Counted from the first letter of the stretch, positions 1-8,546 are shown. The stretch is DNA of 64,000 nt from Streptomyces sp. H39-S7 (GCF_027158205.1 NZ_JAPVLU010000015.1:76090-140089), one strand, 5' to 3'. Notes: generated by a model not told the origin, from the sequence alone. Numbers and translations: made by a program.

Positions 1-42
1 CTGGCCGCCGGTACCCCCCACGACGCCGCCGGCGGCCGCGAC

Positions 43-915
43 CTACCGCGCGAGATCCGACGGTTCGTCCAGCCGCGTCAGCTTCCGCGGGTTCCTCACC
101 AGGTAGATCCGGGTGATCCGCCCGTTCTCCACCACCACGCTCAAGGCCGTGGCCAGCTCACCGCCGATCTCGATCCGGCCCGCGGGCGCGCCGTTGAGCC
201 ACACGGCCGTCGTCTCGAGCGCGGCCGCTCCCGCCTGGTTCGCACGCGCGAGCACCTTCGCCACCGGCTCGGCTCCGTGGACCGGAGCCAGAGCGGCGGC
301 GGCGAGACCGCCGCCGTCGGCGATCAGGACCACGTCCGGTGCCATGACCTCCACCAGCTCCTGCAACCGCCCGGTCCGTACCGCGGCCAGGAACCGCTCC
401 ACCACCGCCTGCTGCTCCGACCGGCTCACCCGCACCCGCGGCTGTCGAGCCGCCACGTGCTCGCGGGCCCGCCGCGCGACCTGCCGCACCGTGGCCGCGG
501 ACTTCCCGACGGCTTCGGCGATCTCCCCGTACGGGATGTCGAAGACCTCGCGGAGCACGAACACCGCCCGCTCCGTCGGCCCGAGCGTTTCCAGCACGGT
601 CAGCATCGCGATCGAGACGCTCTCGGCGAGTTCGACGTCATCGGCGACATCGGGGCTGGTCAGTAGCGGTTCCGGCAGCCACTCGCCGACGTACTCCTCG
701 CGGCTGCGCGACAGCGATCGCAGGCGGTTGAGCGCTTGCCGTGTGACGATCCGGACGAGGTACGCCCGCGGGTCGCGCACCTGCGAGGGGTCGACATCGG
801 CCCACCGCAGCCAGGACTCCTGCACCACGTCCTCCGCGTCGGCCGCCGAGCCGAGCATCTCGTAGGCGACCGTGAACAGCAGGCTGCGATGGGTCACGAA
901 CGGGCTCTCGGTCAT
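43..915 (-). CDS. ECF41-family RNA polymerase sigma factor (SigJ-like)
   Basis: This 290-residue protein has sigma region 2 (about residues 5-75), a linker with the ECF41 signature YVGEWLPEP near residues 75-83, sigma region 4 with a helix-turn-helix (about 105-155), and a SnoaL-like C-terminal domain (about 165-285) with a DGGG motif. In the ECF41 family this fused C-terminal domain replaces a separate anti-sigma factor and tunes activity. Its start codon overlaps the stop of the upstream carboxymuconolactone decarboxylase-like gene (ATGA), so the two are translationally coupled. ECF41 genes are known to sit beside carboxymuconolactone decarboxylases, oxidoreductases or epimerases, and this pair fits. 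The inducing signal cannot be read from the sequence. Confidence 0.93.
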   Translation of the reverse strand: MTESPFVTHRSLLFTVAYEMLGSAADAEDVVQESWLRWADVDPSQVRDPRAYLVRIVTRQALNRLRSLSRSREEYVGEWLPEPLLTSPDVADDVELAESVSIAMLTVLETLGPTERAVFVLREVFDIPYGEIAEAVGKSAATVRQVARRAREHVAARQPRVRVSRSEQQAVVERFLAAVRTGRLQELVEVMAPDVVLIADGGGLAAAALAPVHGAEPVAKVLARANQAGAAALETTAVWLNGAPAGRIEIGGELATALSVVVENGRITRIYLVRNPRKLTRLDEPSDLAR

Positions 916-1487
916 GCCGGCGATGCCACGTCAGCCGTGGGACGCGTGGCCAGCGGAACAGCGCAGGCGTCGGAGAAGCCCTGCGACTCGATCCCGTTCG
1001 CCCTGTTGTTCCTGGTCGCCATGTTGACGAAGGCGATGAACGCCGTGAGCTCGACCATCGCCGCCGGGCCGAGCCGAGCGAGCAGACTCGCGTAGAGCTC
1101 GTCGGTAACGGTCAGCGGCGTGTCCGACATGGCTTCGGCGTACTCCAGCACGTCCCGTTCCAGCGGAGTGAACGCCTCCGACGTCCGCCAGCGGGGCACC
1201 TGGCTCGCCTTGGCCAGGTCCAGTTTCTGGTTCTGCGCCTGGAAGTAGCCGACATCCAGGCACCAACCGCAGCCGATCTTCGCCGCGACCGCCATGTGCG
1301 CGAACGACTTGTGACTCGCGGCGGCCATGTCCCACTCACCGACCTTGGCCGAGAACTCCAGATTCGACGTGGCCGCCTTCGGGCTGTGCCACACCACTTC
1401 GACGGGCTCCGGCACGGCACCGAGCTGCTCGATCATGCTGTCGCGGAGTGCGGTGGGGAGTTCGGCCTTCGGAACGCGTATCGCCAT
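912..1487 (-). CDS. carboxymuconolactone decarboxylase (AhpD-like) family protein
   Basis: The 191-residue product has the CMD/AhpD fold, with the pair CGWC (a CxxC motif) inside the helix AAKIGCGWCLDVGYF. In AhpD-like proteins such cysteines carry redox chemistry, but the usual trailing histidine is absent, so the exact reaction is open. The ATG at 1487 is preceded by GAGGAG. An in-frame ATG at 1520 would lie almost on the predicted transcription start, so 1487 is preferred. The gene is first in a two-gene unit with the ECF41 sigma factor and is probably a target of that sigma factor. Confidence 0.88.
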   Translation of the reverse strand: MAIRVPKAELPTALRDSMIEQLGAVPEPVEVVWHSPKAATSNLEFSAKVGEWDMAAASHKSFAHMAVAAKIGCGWCLDVGYFQAQNQKLDLAKASQVPRWRTSEAFTPLERDVLEYAEAMSDTPLTVTDELYASLLARLGPAAMVELTAFIAFVNMATRNNRANGIESQGFSDACAVPLATRPTADVASPA

Positions 1488-1523
1488 GGTGTCCTCCTCG
1501 GACGTCTGCGGGTTTGACATGAA

Positions 1524-1550
1524 GACACCGCCGGAACCGGAAACGTGACA
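1524..1550 (-). promoter_or_regulatory. predicted ECF41-dependent promoter
   Basis: On the minus strand TGTCACG (-35, 1544-1550) is followed by exactly 16 bases and then TGTC (-10, 1524-1527). The published ECF41 consensus is TGTCACA-N16-CGTC, so the match is close. It lies about 40 bases before the CMD-like start, which implies that the sigma factor drives its own two-gene unit. Confidence 0.7.
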
Positions 1551-1644
1551 TCGGCCGCCGCCACCGCACAAGGGCGCGAGCGTTGCCGTGCGGGGCTCGT
1601 CCGGTAGATTCCTCACAACTGATCTCAAGGCCAACGGGGTTGAC

Positions 1645-3486
1645 GTGGTAGAGCTGTGGGGGAGCGGCGCCGAACCGCTGGAGCCGGAGGATCCGCCGCA
1701 GATCGGGTCCATTCCGCTGGCGGGCCGGCTCGGCGCCGGAGGCATGGGACGGGTGTACCTCGGGGTCCGCGAGGGCCAGTACGTCGCGGTCAAGCAACTG
1801 CTGTCCTCCGTCGTCGGTGAGGACGAGGACTTCCGGCGCCGTTTCGGGCACGAGTTGGACAACCTCGCCCGGCTGCCCACGGAGGCCACCGCTCCGCTGC
1901 TCGCCAGCGACCGCGCCGCGAACCCCCCGTGGTTCGCCACCGCCTACATTCCCGGGCTCACCCTGCGGGAGGCCATAGCTCTGCACGGCGGCCCGCTGCC
2001 CGCGCACGCGCTGTGGCTGCTGCTGCGGGAGGCCGCGGCGGGACTGGCGTCGGTGCACGCGCTGGGCATGGTCCACCGTGACCTCAAGCCGTCCAACATC
2101 ATGCTCACCCTCGACGGCCTGACCCTCATCGACTTCGGTATCGCCCGCGCCGCCGAGCAGAGCCAGCTGACGAGGACGGGCATGGTGGTGGGTACCCCCG
2201 CCTACATGGCTCCCGAACAGGCTTCGGGCACCAAACGGCGACTGAGCGGTGCCACCGACGTGTTCGCGCTGGGCTCGGTGCTCGCGTACGCCGCTTGCGG
2301 CCAACCACCGTTCGGGGACGAGTCGGGCCACGGCGTGCTCTACCGCATCATCCACGAGGAGCCCGATCTGGAGCCCCTCCGGGAGCTGGAGCCGGACCTC
2401 GCCGGACTCGTCGCCGCCTGCCTCGACAAGGATCCGGAGGGGCGCCCCACCGCCGTCGAACTGCTCGAACACGCGGCTCGCAAAGGCCCGTTCGCGGAAC
2501 CGTTGTGGCCGACGGCCATCACCCAACGGCTGACCGAGCGGACCGCGTTCGCCGCGCGCGTGCAGGCGATCGACGTACCCACGTTTCCGCTCACCGGCGG
2601 CAAGCCGGAGACGGCACCGGACACGGGCCCGGTGCCGGTGCCGGTGTCTGCCCCGGTGTCCGTTGCCGAGGCCCGTCCGGAGCGGCCCGAGCGGCCGCAT
2701 CGGCGCCGCCGCGTCCTCCTCGCCGTTCTCCCCGTCGTCGTGATCGCCGGCGGTACGACCCTCGCCATCCAGCACCTTCCGTACACGTCCTCACCGCGGG
2801 CCGAGGCGCGCACCACTCAGCCCACCCAGCCCACGTCGGTCACCGCCGCGGCCATCCCGGCGGCGTCGACCGCGGGCGTCAGCCCGTCGGGAGCGGCCTC
2901 GCCACCCGCACAGCCACCCGCCCCGGGCGCCGCCGGAGGGAAGGGCGACAACCAGGGGCCCGGAGGGACGGGCGGGTCGCCGACATCGGTCGCCGGAGGT
3001 GCCGGCGGCGGCACACAGAACGGCTCGGGCGGACCCGGCGGAGGGGCAGGCGCCGGCGGCGCCGGCGCCTCGCACCCCTCCGGCGGCGGAACGTCCACCG
3101 CCCCCGTAACCTCGGCGCCGCCGGCCTCCGGCACCTACCGCTACCGCAACGGCAACAACAACAAGTGCGTCACCCAGGTCTTCGGGGCATCGGACTTCGG
3201 CGACTGCTCGGACGCGTCAGCCCGGTGGACCGTGAAGGGCAGATCGGACGGCAGCTTCAAACTCAGCAACCAGCAGAGCGGCCAGTGCCTGTACTCCAAC
3301 GGTCTCCATCAGGCCGTCTTCGTGGGCGACTGCGCCCAGGACCTCGGCCGGATCTGGCGTACGGGTTCCGGCGGCAGCCTCCGCAGCGACCTCGGCGGCG
3401 GCTGCCTCGACCTGGGCATGAGCAGCGGCCTGGTGACGAGCACTTGCGCCGGGGACGCGTCACAGCGCTGGACCCGGCAGACGTGA
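1645..3486 (+). CDS. membrane serine/threonine protein kinase with C-terminal lectin-like domain
   Basis: An N-terminal Hanks-type kinase (about residues 20-285) shows the glycine loop GAGGMGRVYLG, lysine 50 in VAVKQLL, the catalytic loop HRDLKPSN (D146), DFG and the APE-type motif YMAPEQ. A basic stretch and one membrane helix (about 357-375) follow, then a Pro/Ala/Gly-rich linker. About 115 extracellular residues at the end carry QxW-like repeats ending in SARWT, GRIWR and SQRWT, as in ricin-type beta-trefoils. It is probably a receptor kinase that senses an outside ligand, perhaps a glycan. The GTG at 1645 is preferred because homology starts soon after it; an upstream in-frame start at 1588 is possible. 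Confidence 0.9.
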   Translation: MVELWGSGAEPLEPEDPPQIGSIPLAGRLGAGGMGRVYLGVREGQYVAVKQLLSSVVGEDEDFRRRFGHELDNLARLPTEATAPLLASDRAANPPWFATAYIPGLTLREAIALHGGPLPAHALWLLLREAAAGLASVHALGMVHRDLKPSNIMLTLDGLTLIDFGIARAAEQSQLTRTGMVVGTPAYMAPEQASGTKRRLSGATDVFALGSVLAYAACGQPPFGDESGHGVLYRIIHEEPDLEPLRELEPDLAGLVAACLDKDPEGRPTAVELLEHAARKGPFAEPLWPTAITQRLTERTAFAARVQAIDVPTFPLTGGKPETAPDTGPVPVPVSAPVSVAEARPERPERPHRRRRVLLAVLPVVVIAGGTTLAIQHLPYTSSPRAEARTTQPTQPTSVTAAAIPAASTAGVSPSGAASPPAQPPAPGAAGGKGDNQGPGGTGGSPTSVAGGAGGGTQNGSGGPGGGAGAGGAGASHPSGGGTSTAPVTSAPPASGTYRYRNGNNNKCVTQVFGASDFGDCSDASARWTVKGRSDGSFKLSNQQSGQCLYSNGLHQAVFVGDCAQDLGRIWRTGSGGSLRSDLGGGCLDLGMSSGLVTSTCAGDASQRWTRQT

Positions 3487-3666
3487 ACAGTGCGGCGTGA
3501 CCGGCCACCCGAGGGAAACCCGTCCCGCCGGGCGGTGCGCCGCGACGGCGCGCACATCGTCGCAGGTGACAGTGGTAACGGTCCCCATTACAGCCTTTGG
3601 TGGAAGCGGGGTTGCTGCGGTTCACTGGAGCCCAGCCGAATCCGTCCGCGCGTCCTGGAGGCCCTT

Positions 3667-4695
3667 GTGAGTGACCACGAGCATGATCACGCCGCCGGCA
3701 CCGGCGGTGGGGGTGGTCATGCGGGGCACTCGCACGGGGTGTCCGCGGACGCGGACCGGCGATGGCTGACGATCGCCCTGGTGCTGATCGGCGTGTTCAT
3801 GTGCGCCGAGGTCGTCGTCGGAGTGGCCGCCAACTCCCTCGCGCTGATCTCGGACGCCGCGCACATGCTCACCGACGTCGTTTCGATCGTTCTGGCACTG
3901 GTCGCCATGCGACTGGCGGCCAGGCCCGCGAAGGGGCACTACACCTACGGGCTCAAGCGGGTGGAGATCCTGTCCGCGCAGGCCAACGGCTTGACCCTGC
4001 TGCTCCTGTCGGTGTGGCTCGCCTACGAGGCGATCCGCCGGCTGATCGACCCGCCCACGGTCACCGGTGGCCTCGTCCTGATCACCGCCCTGGTCGGCGT
4101 GGCGGTCAACCTCGCGGCGGCCTGGTCGATCTCCAAGGCCAACCGCACCTCGCTGAACGTCGAGGGCGCCTACCAGCACATCCTCACCGATCTGTTCGGC
4201 TTCATCGCCACCGCCGTCGCCGGCGCGGTCGTGCTGACCACCGGTTTCGCGCGCGCGGACGCCATCGCCTCCCTCCTGGTCGTCGCCCTGATGCTCAAGG
4301 CCGGTTACGGACTGATCCGGGACTCGGCGCGGATCTTCCTCGAGGCGGCGCCCGTCGGAGTGGACCCCGACGCCCTCGGCGACCGACTGGCCGCGCAGGA
4401 CACCGTCGTGGAGATCCACGACCTGCACGTCTGGCAGATCACCTCCGGCCAGAACGCCCTGTCCGCCCACGTGTTGGTACAGCCGGACCGTGACTGCCAC
4501 GCCGTGCGCCGCACACTGCGGCAGCTGCTGAGGGACGAGTACCGCATCGAGCACGCGACGTTGCAGGTCGACCACGTCGGCGAGGAGGAGAGCGCGGAGT
4601 TGCTGCAGATCGCCACGCCGTCCGGAGGAGACCAGGACCCGTACTGCGACGACTCCCACGGGCCCGTCCACCGCCCCGGTCCCCACGACCACTGA
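3667..4695 (+). CDS. cation diffusion facilitator (Zn/Co/Cd exporter, CzcD-like)
   Basis: The 342-residue protein has six predicted membrane helices and a cytoplasmic C-terminal domain. The family's metal-site residues are visible as AHMLTD in helix 2 and HILTD in helix 5. Both ends are histidine-rich (SDHEHDH, HAGHSHG at the start; HGPVHRPGPHDH at the end), as expected for binding zinc, cobalt or cadmium before proton-driven export. The GTG at 3667 follows CTGGAGG at six bases' spacing and begins the His-rich tail directly. It appears monocistronic and ends inside a bidirectional terminator. Confidence 0.94.
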   Translation: MSDHEHDHAAGTGGGGGHAGHSHGVSADADRRWLTIALVLIGVFMCAEVVVGVAANSLALISDAAHMLTDVVSIVLALVAMRLAARPAKGHYTYGLKRVEILSAQANGLTLLLLSVWLAYEAIRRLIDPPTVTGGLVLITALVGVAVNLAAAWSISKANRTSLNVEGAYQHILTDLFGFIATAVAGAVVLTTGFARADAIASLLVVALMLKAGYGLIRDSARIFLEAAPVGVDPDALGDRLAAQDTVVEIHDLHVWQITSGQNALSAHVLVQPDRDCHAVRRTLRQLLRDEYRIEHATLQVDHVGEEESAELLQIATPSGGDQDPYCDDSHGPVHRPGPHDH

Positions 4696-4712
4696 CCTCA
4701 GTGGTCGTGGGG
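4681..4712. terminator. bidirectional terminator of the CDF and DHFR-like genes
   Basis: A perfect 15-base inverted repeat (4681-4695 and 4698-4712) is separated by only CC. The left arm contains the last codons and stop of the CDF gene. The convergent DHFR-like gene ends seven bases past it, so one hairpin probably serves both. Confidence 0.8.
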
Positions 4713-4718
4713 TCCGTG

Positions 4719-5291
4719 TCAGCGGACGACGTCGAAGACGTTCTTCTGCAGACCGTTGGCGTAGGCCGCGTGCTCGACGAGCTCCAGCTTCTGCGCGTCC
4801 TTGTCCGTGCCGCTGAAGAGGCGCTTGCCCGCACCGAGCAGAAGCGGGAAGACGAGCAGGTGGTAACGGTCGATCAGACCGGCGTCGGAGAGGTGCTGGT
4901 TCAGGGAGGCGCTGCCGTGGACGATGATCGGTCCGCCCTCGGTCTCCTTCAACGCGGCGACGTCGTCGAGTGAACGCAGGATCGTGGTCTCGCCCCAGTT
5001 CGACACCAGGTCATCCCCGGTGAGGGTGGTGGAGACGACGTACTTCGGCATCGCCTTGTAGTCGGCGAAATCTGCCATGTCGGGCCACACGGGGCTGAAC
5101 GCCTCGTAGCTGACCCGACCCAGCAACATGGCGGTGGCTTCCTGCTGCTCCCGGCCCTTGATGTCGAACGCCTCGGGGAGGAACTCGATGTTCTTGAAGG
5201 TCCACCCGGAGTTCCGGTAACCGGGCTCGCCGCCCGGGGCCTCCACGACGCCGTCGAGGGAGATGAAGGCTGTGCTGATCAACGTACGCAT
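4719..5291 (-). CDS. dihydrofolate reductase / RibD C-terminal family protein
   Basis: The 190-residue protein has the RibD C-terminal (DHFR-like) fold. It begins with FISLDGVVEAPGG and carries the late motifs IIVHGSASLNQHL and LLVFPLLLGAGKRLF that form the NADPH site in this group. Many streptomycete members are stand-alone reductases of unknown substrate, and true folate reduction is not implied. The ATG at 5291 follows GAGGAACCTCAG. The gene is alone and ends at the terminator shared with the CDF gene. Confidence 0.88.
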   Translation of the reverse strand: MRTLISTAFISLDGVVEAPGGEPGYRNSGWTFKNIEFLPEAFDIKGREQQEATAMLLGRVSYEAFSPVWPDMADFADYKAMPKYVVSTTLTGDDLVSNWGETTILRSLDDVAALKETEGGPIIVHGSASLNQHLSDAGLIDRYHLLVFPLLLGAGKRLFSGTDKDAQKLELVEHAAYANGLQKNVFDVVR

Positions 5292-5588
5292 CTGAGGTTC
5301 CTCGATGTCCGGGGTCTGGATCTCGACAGGTTCGGTACAGGGGCGAGTGGATCACGCCGGCGGTTACGGCGCATCCAACTTATTGTCTCTGACCGCGCAT
5401 CACGCAGAAACTCATCGGTCCTTTCGATCCGACCCTCCGCCCGGTGCCACGGCCGACCAGGGCGCGCGGCAGCAGCGCGTCCGGCAACCAAGCCGGTTTC
5501 CAGCGGGCAACGAATAACCAGCAGGAGGATCGCGCCGCAGAGGAGATCACGATCCCCTTCCACCGGCGCCTTAGGAGGGCTGAGTGTC
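5292..5588. other. intergenic region between divergent genes
   Basis: About 300 bases separate the DHFR-like gene from the small gene at 5589. An AT-richer patch near 5375-5410 may hold promoters, and AGGAGG at 5573-5578 is the ribosome site of the small gene. No convincing further gene or repeat is visible. Confidence 0.5.
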
Positions 5589-5732
5589 ATGACCAAGGAG
5601 GAGTACGACGAGGTGATCGCCGAGGCCGCCGCCCGTATCCGCCGCACAGCGTTCCCCGCGCCCACCGGCGAGGAAGACCGCGAGCACACGGCTCACAGCG
5701 AGCACGCCGAATACGGCGCGTCCGCGCACTAG
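5589..5732 (+). CDS. small hypothetical protein (47 aa)
   Basis: The ATG opens a 47-codon frame beginning MTKEEYDEVIAEAAARIRR and ending EYGASAH, preceded by TTAGGAGG about ten bases upstream. The composition is charged and helical, with no membrane segment or known motif. The good ribosome site and the strong third-position GC bias support it as a real gene. It lies 131 bases before the GlsB-like membrane protein gene on the same strand and could be co-transcribed. Function unknown. Confidence 0.55.
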   Translation: MTKEEYDEVIAEAAARIRRTAFPAPTGEEDREHTAHSEHAEYGASAH

Positions 5733-5863
5733 GAGCGGCTGATCCTGTCGGCCCGGCTCCGGTCCGCGCCGTGTGCCGCGCGCAATGGCGTGCGGGGAAT
5801 CCGCGTGGATGTGGGGGCCGGGGGCAGACGTGGCAGCAGAAGAGCTGCCAAGGGGAGGACGTC

Positions 5864-6127
5864 ATGGAGATCTCAGGCATCATCAGCGCCGTGATCATCG
5901 GCATCATCATCGGTGTCCTCGGGCGCCTCGTCGTGCCCGGTCGCCAGCGGATCGGGATCATCTGGACGATTCTGGTCGGCATCCTGGCAGCCTTCATCGG
6001 GGCTGCCATCGCGCACGCGCTGAACGTGGATGACACCAACGGCGTCGACTGGATCGAGTGGATCATCCAGATCGCCCTGGCCGCAGTCGGTGTCGCCGCA
6101 CTGGACCGAGCGAAGTCGCGTCGCTGA
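5864..6127 (+). CDS. GlsB/YeaQ/YmgE-family stress-response membrane protein
   Basis: This 87-residue protein has three hydrophobic helices, starting ISGIISAVIIGIIIGVLGRL, with the VVPG turn typical of the transglycosylase-associated (YeaQ/YmgE) family. These small inner-membrane proteins are linked to general or acid stress, but their mechanism is unknown. The ATG at 5864 has AGGGGAGG eight bases upstream. The open frame continues far upstream without further homology, so this start is well supported. Confidence 0.85.
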   Translation: MEISGIISAVIIGIIIGVLGRLVVPGRQRIGIIWTILVGILAAFIGAAIAHALNVDDTNGVDWIEWIIQIALAAVGVAALDRAKSRR

Positions 6128-6288
6128 ACCCACGCGCGCCCCAGCACACATCGCGGGCCGCGGCTGGGCCGCCTTCCGCGGCCGGCCCCCGGCCGGCGTC
6201 CGCTCCTCGGGCACTCGGATCGAGGTGGGACGGTCCCGATGCGTTGGGCCGTCCTGCCTATTCTTGCCGGGACGGCGCTCCGGGGAGC

Positions 6289-6312
6289 GTTTGAACGAGA
6301 CGGAGTGGGAAC
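6289..6312 (+). promoter_or_regulatory. possible SigB-type stress promoter
   Basis: GTTTGA at 6289-6294 and GGGAAC at 6307-6312 have 14 bases between the GTTT and GGGAAC elements. This resembles the general-stress sigma-B pattern of GTTT and GGGTAT. It ends ten bases before the start at 6322, so a transcript from it would have almost no leader. This is inferred from motif likeness only. Confidence 0.3.
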
Positions 6313-6321
6313 ACGTGACGT

Positions 6322-6534
6322 ATGGCGAATCCTGACGACGAAACCAAGACGTCCCACGCGCACGGCTCACAGCCGAGCACCCGCCCGGGCTCCGAAGAAC
6401 CGCAGACCATCACGGCACCGACGCCCCCCGTCGCACGGACCAGTGATCCTCCGGACGAGGCGGACCTGACGGACGAGGAGAGCGATTCGGAACGGTCCCG
6501 CGCCGCCGGGAAACCGAAGCCCGAGGACGACTGA
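6322..6534 (+). CDS. small acidic hypothetical protein (70 aa)
   Basis: The frame encodes 70 residues rich in Asp, Glu, Pro, Ser and Thr, starting MANPDDETKTSHAHG and ending AAGKPKPEDD. It is probably intrinsically disordered, with no membrane segment or known domain. No strong ribosome site is visible, but a possible stress promoter lies just upstream. It sits between two stress-type genes, and a role in stress is a guess from context. Confidence 0.5.
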   Translation: MANPDDETKTSHAHGSQPSTRPGSEEPQTITAPTPPVARTSDPPDEADLTDEESDSERSRAAGKPKPEDD

Positions 6535-6730
6535 AACAAGACGGCGCCCGAGGCCGCCGGCGGCGGAGCAGTGCCCGGCCCCCGCCGGTAGTCGCCGGCC
6601 TGGACCGGACGCGTGATCCGCAAAGGCGATGAATACCTGAGATGAGGGCAGACGATCGTCAAGGCGCGTGCTGACGATCCTGTCCGCTGGTGGGTGCGAG
6701 GCCTTGGAGGAACGGTGCGGGCGATGATGG

Positions 6731-7135
6731 ATGATGGTTGAGCACTGCCTGGCGATGGCCCCGACCAATGGTGAGGTCGGTGCGGCCCGCGACTGGGCTC
6801 TGCGGCACGTGAACGACTTCCCCTGGTGTGCGGACTGGCGCCCCGACGCCGGGTCGGTGGCCCTGGTCGTCTCGGAGCTGGTCACCAATGCCCAGCGACA
6901 TGCCGGTGGCTCGGTCGAGCTGTCCTTGGTTCTTGACGTGAGCCGGCTGCGGATCGCGGTGAGTGACGACTCCCGCGTTCAGCCGGTGATGTGCCCGGCG
7001 CCGGCGGACCCCGGAAAGGTGGGCGGACACGGATTGCGCATCGTGGCCGAGCTGGCCGGGGAATGGGGCGTGACCCCGTGTGGGCCCGGCAAACAGGTGT
7101 GGGCCGATCTGCTGCCACCGGGCCCACTGTCCTGA
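6731..7135 (+). CDS. ATP-binding protein, RsbW-like anti-sigma HATPase
   Basis: A compact GHKL ATPase (HATPase_c_2) of 134 residues. The N box is SELVTNAQRHAG (about residues 55-65), then IAVSDDS and GGHGLRIVAELAGEWG form the other nucleotide motifs. Such single-domain proteins are serine kinases and anti-sigma factors of partner-switching systems, and streptomycetes carry dozens. No adjacent sigma factor identifies the partner; the STAS gene at 8584-9222 is a candidate antagonist in the neighbourhood. Two consecutive ATG codons begin at 6731. Confidence 0.88.
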   Translation: MMVEHCLAMAPTNGEVGAARDWALRHVNDFPWCADWRPDAGSVALVVSELVTNAQRHAGGSVELSLVLDVSRLRIAVSDDSRVQPVMCPAPADPGKVGGHGLRIVAELAGEWGVTPCGPGKQVWADLLPPGPLS

Positions 7136-7207
7136 AGGACGCGGCGATGCCGGGATGACGGGTGCCGGCCCGGTGGCCCGTTCCTCAGGCCCTCCTCGCG
7201 GAGGCGT

Positions 7208-7843
7208 TCATTCGTGCGCCTTCGCCTCGAACCTTCCGCCGCGGAGTCGGACGCGCACCAGAGCGGCGGACAGGCGGGTGAGATCGGGCGAGTCGATCCT
7301 GCGCGCCAGGCCGGCCGCCGTGTGCGGCAGCCCCAGTGCGGCTGCCTGATCCAAGGTGGCGCGGTCGCAGTACGGCTGCAGCTCGGTCCAGACCCCCTGG
7401 ACCTCGCGGCAGAAGATGTCCGCCCCGACGGGCCCGATACGCGGATGCTCCTGGAGCAGGGCGTGGATCCTGCCGCCGTCGCCGCCCGCCTCTTGACACA
7501 GTTTCCGCAGGTCACCGTGGTATCGCTCGTGCAGCAGCCGGGCGCCGTCCCCCAGGGCGGTGGCGGTGCTCTCGTCGTAGCGCTTGTAGTGGGCCCGTCC
7601 CAGGGCGTCGACGATCTGCTGCCAGGGCGCGGCCGCCATCGCCGGTACGGTGCGCAGCCGGTCTTCGGACAGCTCCCGGGCGGCGGCGACCGCGATGCCG
7701 GCCGAGATCCGGGTGGCGCTCAGCAGCGACAGCACCAGGAGTCTGTACAGCGGTGAGGGCTTGTCCCGCAGAGCGATGCCGGCCTCGTCCGCGAAGGTCT
7801 GCCCCTGCTCGCGCAGCAGGCGGTCGATCAGTTCATCGGCCAT
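7208..7843 (-). CDS. HhH-GPD / endonuclease III-like DNA repair protein
   Basis: The 211-residue protein resembles the small streptomycete endonuclease III-like group. An all-helical domain begins LIDRLLREQGQTFADEAGI, and a helix-hairpin-helix motif is visible at HPRIGPVGADIFCREVQ. These proteins bind DNA non-specifically through the hairpin and act on damaged bases. The four-cysteine iron-sulfur loop of classical Nth is not present, so the catalytic class is uncertain. The ATG at 7843 has GGAGG upstream, and the gene lies close behind the ATP-binding gene at 7884. Confidence 0.78.
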   Translation of the reverse strand: MADELIDRLLREQGQTFADEAGIALRDKPSPLYRLLVLSLLSATRISAGIAVAAARELSEDRLRTVPAMAAAPWQQIVDALGRAHYKRYDESTATALGDGARLLHERYHGDLRKLCQEAGGDGGRIHALLQEHPRIGPVGADIFCREVQGVWTELQPYCDRATLDQAAALGLPHTAAGLARRIDSPDLTRLSAALVRVRLRGGRFEAKAHE

Positions 7844-7883
7844 GTTCCGGCCTCCTTACCCGCCTCGCCCCGCCGGCCGCCCG

Positions 7884-8546
7884 TCAGCGGCAGGCCGTCC
7901 TCGAGCCGACCGGGATCATCTTCGGCAGTTCCATCCTCCGCCATACCCGCTTGCCCGCCCGCAACAACGGCCGGGGGCGGGCGTGCAGTGTGGCCCGGGT
8001 GAATCCGAGCAGCAGAGTTGACCACCTGCCGTGCCCGGTCGGCGTCCTGGCCCTGTTCCTTTTCGCGTGCGCCGGGCAGCTCAAGCAGCACTGGTTCGCC
8101 GTCGCGGCCACAACGGCGCCCGTAGGAGCCGGCGCGGGAGCGGCCGAGTGCGGGCGTGTGCTCTGCGGGATCACGTCGGCCCACACGTGCTTGCCCTCCG
8201 GGCTCTCCTCCACTCCCCACGCTCGGGTCAGGCGCGCCACTATGTGCATGCCGCGCCCGCCTGCCTCCGCAGGGTGCGGGGTGCGCAGCACCGGCCACTG
8301 CGGGGAGCCGTCGCTGACGATGATGCGCAGTTGTCGTGCGCCGGACACCAGCGTCAGGCCCACGGTCCCGCCGGCATGTCGCAGAGCGTTGGTCACCAGT
8401 TCGGAGACCACGAGCGCGACCGCACCCTCGTCGGGCCGCCAGCGCGTCGGCCAGCGGAACGCCCTGACCGCCTCGCGTGCCCATCGACGGGCCCGGCCCA
8501 CCACGCCGGGAGACGCAGAAATCCTCAGAAACCGCTCCGCCATCAC
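7884..8546 (-). CDS. ATP-binding protein, RsbW-like anti-sigma HATPase with extra C-terminus
   Basis: Residues 1-130 are a clear HATPase_c_2 domain: SELVTNALRHAG, IIVSDGS and GGRGMHIVARLTRAWG are all visible, ending at KHVWADVIPQ. The sister protein at 6731-7135 ends at this same point. Here a further 90 or so residues follow that are low in complexity and rich in Arg, Pro and Ala, unlike any domain I know. A neighbouring frame is more acidic and helix-like, so a frameshift near 8155 is possible. A GTG at 8546 is followed directly by an ATG at 8543. Confidence 0.75.
   Translation of the reverse strand: MMAERFLRISASPGVVGRARRWAREAVRAFRWPTRWRPDEGAVALVVSELVTNALRHAGGTVGLTLVSGARQLRIIVSDGSPQWPVLRTPHPAEAGGRGMHIVARLTRAWGVEESPEGKHVWADVIPQSTRPHSAAPAPAPTGAVVAATANQCCLSCPAHAKRNRARTPTGHGRWSTLLLGFTRATLHARPRPLLRAGKRVWRRMELPKMIPVGSRTACR

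Noticed and set aside
1518..1520. Upstream ATG for the CMD-like gene
   Set aside because: It lies about at the predicted transcription start of the ECF41 promoter and has no ribosome site.
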